Shown here in pieces: positions 58,170 through 64,000 of a stretch of 64,000 nt of DNA; within the stretch, counting starts at the first letter, position 1; each line of letters begins with the position of its first letter. This DNA comes from Morella rubra (Eukaryota > Streptophyta > Magnoliopsida > Fagales > Myricaceae). A program made the position numbers and the translations under genes. The notes below the pieces were generated by a model, which saw only the letters and a list, made by a program, of their open reading frames with translations, did not search any database and was not told where the DNA came from. The stretch is taken from contig CM025850.1 in assembly GCA_003952965.2 (NCBI GenBank), positions 26,924,855-26,988,854 on the forward strand, given 5' to 3'.

Positions 58170-59660
58170 GTATGGTATATGTGCCCTGGCTTTTATTAAC
58201 ACAAATCAGCTCGGTATACAAAAATTACAAATTATGGAGCTCGGTAAGCCAACTCTCATCACAGTCATCTCCTCTCCAACTGCCACCATCTCTCGAAGAC
58301 TTAGCTCCGCGTTTGATTGAGAGACAATCTCCTTCAACATTCTGTAATCCTCCCCTTCCCTCAATAGTTTCTAATCCTTTGAATCTTCATACTGACACTA
58401 GAATTTTTGTGCCTTCTTAGGAACAAGATCATGATTCTGGAATCACTGAACCTTTTGATCCAACTGCACGTCAAAACAGCACCTCCTCTCATTCTACTCA
58501 TAGCATGGTAACTCGATCTCAGATTGGGATTAAGAAACCAAACCCCTAAGTATGCTATGACAGTAGTTAGCCAAGATATTCCACGCGAACCTCGTTCTGT
58601 TAAGTTTGCTCTCAATCATGATGGATGGCGGATTGCAATGCAGGAAGAGCTAGCTGCACTTTATCATAACCATACATGGAAGTTTGTTCCTTGTGATCCT
58701 ACCATGCATGTTATAGGTTCCAAGTGGGTCTTTAAGTCCAAACTTAAACCAGACGACACTCTTGATCAACTTAAGGCTCGCTTGATTGCTAAAGGTTATC
58801 ATCAAATGGATGGTGTCGATTACACTGAAACATTCTCTCCTGTCATCAAGCCAGGAACAATCTGCCTTGTCCTTAGTCTTGCCCTTGTTCGACATTGGAA
58901 TATCCGATAATTGGACATTAAAATTGTCTTTCTCCATGGCCTTATCTCTGAATATCTTTATATGGAACAACCCTTCGACATGGTTGATCCCCAATTTCCT
59001 ACTCACATGTGCAAACTACAACGTCTACTTTACGAATTGAAACAAACACCTCAAGCCTGGTTTGATCGTTTTAGTGCTTTCCTACTTAAAACACAATTTT
59101 GTTTTTGTAGCTTAGCTGATCCATCACTATTTATCTTACACTCTCCACTTGGAACTCTAATTCTCTTATTGTATGTTGATGATATGCTTCTCACAAGCTC
59201 TAATCCCCAGCTTTTAGACAACTTCATTAAGATTTTGAACACTGAATTTGCAATGAAGGATCTCGGTCCCGTTCATCACTTCCTTGGTATTGAGATCACC
59301 CCAACTCAAGACGGGTTGCGTCTCTCACAATCTCACTATGCGCTCACCATTCTTGAAAAAACTCAGATGGTAGACTGTAAGCCCATGAGCACACCTCTGG
59401 AAGCAAAAACTAAGGGACTTGATATTGAAATCCTTCTCGAGGATTCAAGTTCTTATCACGGCATTATTAGAGCCTTACAATACTTAAAATTTACTAGACC
59501 TGATATCTCATATAGTGTCAATCTGAAAAGATGCAACCGCATTATGGCAAGAAATTCGAAAAACTCAATCTGGGAACTCAAGAACACCGCATTTCGAATT
59601 AATGCAGTAAAAGTGAAAGAGAACAAGTGCCTTTACCTTGTAATGGAGTGATAAGATGAA
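58170..59660 (+). mobile_element. Copia fossil (reverse transcriptase region)
   Basis: Ty1/Copia-family pol remnant on the plus strand: the hinge before reverse transcriptase, most of the reverse transcriptase with its YVDD-type active-site box near 59172, and the start of the segment leading to RNase H. gag, protease, integrase and LTRs are not seen beside it. Broken, with a few interruptions and truncated at both ends. It is absent from copy 1 at 26140, so it inserted after the segmental duplication or was lost from copy 1. Moderately old. Confidence 0.85.
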
Positions 59661-60309
59661 GTAGAATAAAGCCCAGATGATTTTTTACATATTTGACAAA
59701 CTTTGAACAAATTTAGAAAGAAAGAAAAAAAAGACGAACAAGAGAAATTGAAAAAGGAGAGAAATGTGACTTTCAGGTGAAAGTTTGCAAGTTACAGTGA
59801 AAAGTAATGAGTGATAAAGTGATTTTATTTTTGCTAGAAAGACTTCACCAGATAACACTTCCACTTATATAGGCAGTTCTCAGGTGCAAGCCTGAGCTAT
59901 GACTAACTCCAAGCTAACTCGAATCACACTTACAATATAGATTTACATCAAAATTTTCCAAATTAACACAAATTATAGAAAATCATCTTTTCTATACGAA
60001 TTGAAAATTTATAAGATACTATACTAACATCATGTGCATATGAAAGAAATATTAAAAATCAATACACTTATGGAATTGAACATATACATATAGCTTTTCT
60101 CAAGAATTCGAATATCTGTAAACAAGTCTATTAATTGATTTTCAAAGGAAACATGTTTTAGAGTATACTAACTTGATTTTCAACAACGTCATGTATTAAT
60201 GACACTCGTATTATCACAAAACACAATCATAGAACCTTGATTTATACCATAATTAGTGAGTATTTGATTCATCTAAAGAAGTTGAGGACAACAACTTCTC
60301 GTAGCGATA
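59661..60309. other. Anonymous AT-rich DNA between Copia fossils
   Basis: A TATATAGGC motif at 59871 in a purine/AT context recalls LTR promoters, but no ends can be defined. No gene seen. Confidence 0.4.
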
Positions 60310-62650
60310 TATTTAGGTTTAGCTATGGATAAAAATATCAAATTTTTTTTTTCTTACTCAAACATGGTACAAGATTTGTACCCATGTAAAAGCATCCTCC
60401 TGATATACTATTTCTGTCATCAACATCCTCTGCGCAATCAACATGAATATCGAGTTAGACTCACATTTGAGTACTTTGAATACCAAATACCGAAATTTAA
60501 TATCCCATTAATATACCTTATAATTCTCTTGACAACATTTAAATGAGATTCCTTTTAATTTTAGCTTGATATCTAACACATGCATCAACACTAAAAGAAA
60601 GGTCAGGTTGGCTAGCAGTTAGATACAAAAAGACTTCCAATCATGCTCCTATAAAGTGTTTAATCTAGACTTTTTCAAGAGAAATCAAGATCTAATTTCG
60701 TACTAGTACTCATATGAGTTCTAGAATGTTTATTATTGTCCAATCCAAATCTGTTCACAAGTTATTTAGTATATTTAGATTGTGTGATAAACAAACTATT
60801 ACTACATAGCTTAATTTGCTGACCAAGAAAAATATAAGTTCACCTATAATACTCATTTCAAATTCGTATTTCATGGCTTCCACAAATTTAAGAGCACGTG
60901 AATTAATATGTGAGCCAAATACTATATCTTCAACATATATTTGAGCAATGATAATACCATCTTTAATCCTTTTTATAAAAAGAGTACGATCACCACCTCC
61001 TCTAGAGAAATTATTTTCTAATATGTATGTTGTCAACCTGTCATACCAAGCTCGTGGAGCTTGTTTTAGCCCATAAAAAGCTTTCTTTAGCTTGTAAACG
61101 TGATCTGCAAATTTAGGACCAAGAAATCCTTTAAGTTGCTTCACATAAACTTCTTCTTGTAGAATGTCATTCAAGAAAGCACTCTTAACATCTACCTTGG
61201 GAGATGTTTGGTTGCAAAAATTTCCACTTCAATAAAATAACTCTTCAAAATTCTCACTCTCCCCATCAAATCATAACCTTTCACTCCAAATAAATATAAA
61301 AAATTTATTCAAATCATCTCTATTTTTACTTTTTCGCCAACTCTAATACTTCAAAATTTTTACCACCCCAAAATTTTTACAATCAAACATCACCATGTAG
61401 CAAGAAAAAGCAAGAAGTATAGGGATAGATCTAACCTTGCAACTGTAGCAAAAAATCTACTCATTCAACTTGAGTGCATCCTTATTCAACAAAGTCTCAC
61501 GAAAATCTACCCATTCAACTTGAGCATATCTTTAAGCAACAAATCTAGCTTTGTTTAGAACAACAATCTCATTCTCATCATATTTGTTTTTAAAAATCTA
61601 TTTAGTACCAATGACATTACAATAAAAAGGTCTAGGAACAAGAAATTACACGTCATTTCGAATCAGCTGGTTTAGTTCCTCATGTATTGTGATTATCTAG
61701 CATTCATCATTTAAGGCTTCCTCTAATTTCTTGGGTTCAATAAGAGACACATAACACGAAAAAATTAATTGATTTAGAACTCTTTCTCGAAGTCTCATGT
61801 CTTCATTAACATCATTAATAATATTATCTTTAAGTAGATTTGATTTAATTCTTGAAGATGATTCTTTACAAAAAGATACATCCAGGTAGAGAGCTTTAAT
61901 TCTCAATAATCTATTCATCACCATTCTAGAACATATTCTATAACATCAAGTTTTAAGCTATATGTCATCATTAATAATAACATTTATAGACTCATTGATA
62001 GGAAAATTACAAACTCTATAAGCCCTACTAGAAGTGGAATAACTTAGAAAAATACCTTTATCCTTTTGGAGTCAAATTTTGTCACATTTTTCTTTATCTC
62101 TCAAAATGAAGCACTTGCTGCTAAAGATTTAAAAATAATTAACTGTGGGCTTCTTACCTTTTTATGCTCATATGGACTCTTTTTGATCTCGGGTCTGATA
62201 ACACTCTGTTGAAGATGTAATAGGCTGTGTTTATAGCTTCTCCCTAGAAGTTTTATGTAAGATTTTTTCCTTAAAACATCACACACGTTATGTCTTGAAG
62301 AATGCGATTCTTCCTCTCTAATACTCTTTTTGTTGATGTGTAATCGGAGCTTAAAAAATTGATGCATCCTTTATTTGAGACAAAAATGTTCAAAACAAGA
62401 AATTTGGAATTATTTTCCGCGATCACTCATTATTCTTACCATGATACTAGCTTCCTCATTTTGAATTCGTTTACAAAGGCCTTAAACACGATCAAAAGTG
62501 TTAGAGTTTTTCCTTAGCAATTCAATCCATGTATATATGGAAAAATCTTCTACTAATCTATATTTTTTATAATTTATTTTGAAGATACTATGCCACCTAA
62601 CCAAATATTGACACTGATTTTGCAAGTATGGTTCAAATCTAGCAGTGATT
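60310..62650 (-). mobile_element. Copia fossil (RNase H to integrase region)
   Basis: Minus-strand Ty1/Copia remnant. Read from the right: integrase part (about 62650-62100), linker and reverse-transcriptase start (about 62000-61430), reverse transcriptase (61174-60755), and traces of the RNase H side (60700-60310). Interrupted by a small MITE at 61203-61391. Heavily broken (many breaks), no LTR identified. Its integrase part is shared with 43190-43760, so this element was present before the segmental duplication. Confidence 0.82.
61203..61391. mobile_element. Small MITE inside the Copia fossil
   Basis: Ends GATGTTTGGTTG and CAATCAAACATC are inverted repeats. The interior (CTCTCCCCATCAAATCATA, ACTTTTTCGCCAACTCT) resembles 62900-63100 and 7330-7500, marking a local repeat family. 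Confidence 0.7.
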
Positions 62651-62714
62651 CATGAATTTGTTAGGTTTAATTTCCGATTTTTTTTTTTGGAAAACCAACA
62701 TGCCCTTAAATTTA

Positions 62715-63805
62715 AGAAAAAATTACAAATCATCCACTAGGTTTTAGTGCCTCTTTTAAAAAACTCACTAGGTTTTAAAAAAAATTAAAAAAGCTCACTA
62801 GATTTGTTATTTTGGTATGATTCGGACGTGTTTGTAAAACATAACTATGCTAAATAATTACATTATTCTAAAATTTTAGCCTACAAACATAACTAATTCA
62901 AAATTTTTATCAAATAAAATAACTTTAAAATAATCTCTCCTCCCCATCAAATCATCCATTTTTATTACAATAAACATGAAAAATTCACTCAAATCATTTC
63001 CCTCTTCACCTTTTCACCAACTCCATAAAATTCTACTTCTCTCTTTTTAACTTTTTCACCAACTCTTATAAAATTTTACTTTGTTTACTACTTTTTTATA
63101 TAACCCAATAAAACTCAATTTTCACAACATTCTCCAAATATTTCACTTAGTTAAAGTTTGCAAACGCACCCAAAAACTCACTTGACCTAATGCCGTTACG
63201 CTTATTTAACGGAAAGTTATCCTGCCTAATCGTAAATGTGACATGTGTCATTAAAATTAATAAAAAATACAAATATTTTTTTAAAAAGGAGAAAAAGTTT
63301 GGGAGACTCGACCCATTCATGGTGGAGGAGTCTCCCCCCTCCACCCCTAGCTAAGGTTGAGGAGGGATTCCTTCTCTGGCTACCTACAGGGAGGGATCCT
63401 CCCTCCTCTACCTCGGGTGGTGCTCTAGGGTGGTTGGGGGGACCTCCCTCGTAAAAGTGATTGCGTGATGAGGGGAGATCCCCCAACCACCCAGCCGCTA
63501 CCACTCGGGTGGAGGAGGGAGGGTGGCTAAGGGCTCCCCCTCCACTTGTGAACGGGTTGTTTGCGTTTTTTTTTTTTTAAGGTTTTAAGATTTTAAAATT
63601 CAAAATTTCAATTTTAGTATTAAATTTCAATTTTTTTTTCTTATTTTAGATTTTAATTTTTTAATTTTAATTTATTTTAATTTCACGTGTCACATGAGTA
63701 TGATAAATTTTGATACCAAAATAATAAATTTAGTGAGGTTTTTTTTTTTTTTTTTTTAATTCAATGAGTTTTTTAAAAAGTTACGACCTGTAATTTCGCA
63801 GGAGA
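62715..63805. mobile_element. Non-autonomous MULE-like element with nested MITE and GC-rich core
   Basis: Inverted arms (62715-62820 and about 63695-63805) share AAATTACA, AAAAACTCA(C/T)(T/A), CTCACTA(G/A)ATT and TATTTTGGTAT, and resemble the arms of the element at 52201. A second small element (62826-63171, ends GTGTTTGTAAAACATAACTA and, inverted, GCGTTTGCAAACTTTAACTA) is nested in the left arm. The core 63285-63560 is unusually GC-rich. It splits duplication block D from the Copia fossil; copy 1 has no insertion there. Confidence 0.65.
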
Positions 63806-64000
63806 ATTTAAAGTCACTACTTTCTCACCCGTTCACGTCTCATCTCAAATGGGAGACTGAAATGGGCTCCAGTCTCCACAGTGGCACAATGGGCTCCAGT
63901 CTCAAACTGTTTGTTTTTTGCTAATCACACTAGGTTTTACTTGGCGACTTCGCGGCTCAACCGTCTCCGCGATAAGCTTTACTCATTCCTTACCGACCCT
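63806..64000. repeat. Segmental duplication block D, copy 2 (TRM112 upstream)
   Basis: Counterpart of 43915-44122, running off the window edge. Sequence is about 80% identical by eye with indels. Confidence 0.75.

Overview
The window is plant nuclear DNA, most likely from a eudicot. It is AT-rich, with spliced genes (GT..AG introns), an organelle-type histidyl-tRNA synthetase, a TRM112 homologue, an RFL-like PPR gene, a CSLA relic, and the usual plant transposon mix (MULE, hAT, Copia, MITEs). The species cannot be named from the sequence alone. Only two host genes look intact: the 3' half of histidine--tRNA ligase (about 151-1796) and TRM112 (45668-46036). A PPR gene (47082-48987) and a CSLA fragment (2066-2608, minus) are broken.

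The main large-scale structure is a direct tandem segmental duplication. Copy 1 runs from the HisRS gene at the left edge to at least the TRM112 upstream region (1819 to about 44122). Copy 2 starts with what looks like a HisRS first exon at 51933, resumes with the HisRS 3' flank at 53445, and reaches the TRM112 upstream region at the right edge (63806-64000). The copies align in blocks: 1819-2039 with 53445-53668; 7644-8707 with 54123-55380; 24054-26140 with 55447-58160; 43190-44122 with 62210-64000. From the HisRS 3' flank to the TRM112 flank, copy 1 is about 42 kb and copy 2 about 10 kb, because different transposons entered each.

Region by region: 0-2 kb, HisRS 3' end. 2-8.7 kb, CSLA relic, anonymous AT-rich DNA and MITEs. 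8.7-24.05 kb, one Mutator-like element (MULE) with long inverted ends, invaded by an hAT transposon and then enlarged by a 5.2-5.4 kb tandem duplication. 24.05-26.1 kb, a duplicated G-box-rich, promoter-like block. 26-31.3 kb, anonymous DNA, a MITE and an LTR-like stretch. 31.3-40.9 kb, an hAT-type element split by an 8 kb MULE. 41.7-42.9 kb, a non-autonomous MULE. 43.2-43.8 kb, a Copia fossil. 44-46 kb, TRM112 and its upstream region. 47-49 kb, PPR pseudogene. 51.6-53.4 kb, HisRS copy-2 relic with two MITEs. 53.4-64 kb, the rest of copy 2, with an hAT insertion, two Copia fossils and a MULE-like element.

The genes do not form a pathway. HisRS supplies charged tRNA-His to organelles, and TRM112 activates RNA and protein methyltransferases. 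I found no new biological system. The most informative observations are the asymmetric segmental duplication, a gene-conversion-like tract of near-identity inside it, and the history of the composite MULE/hAT element.
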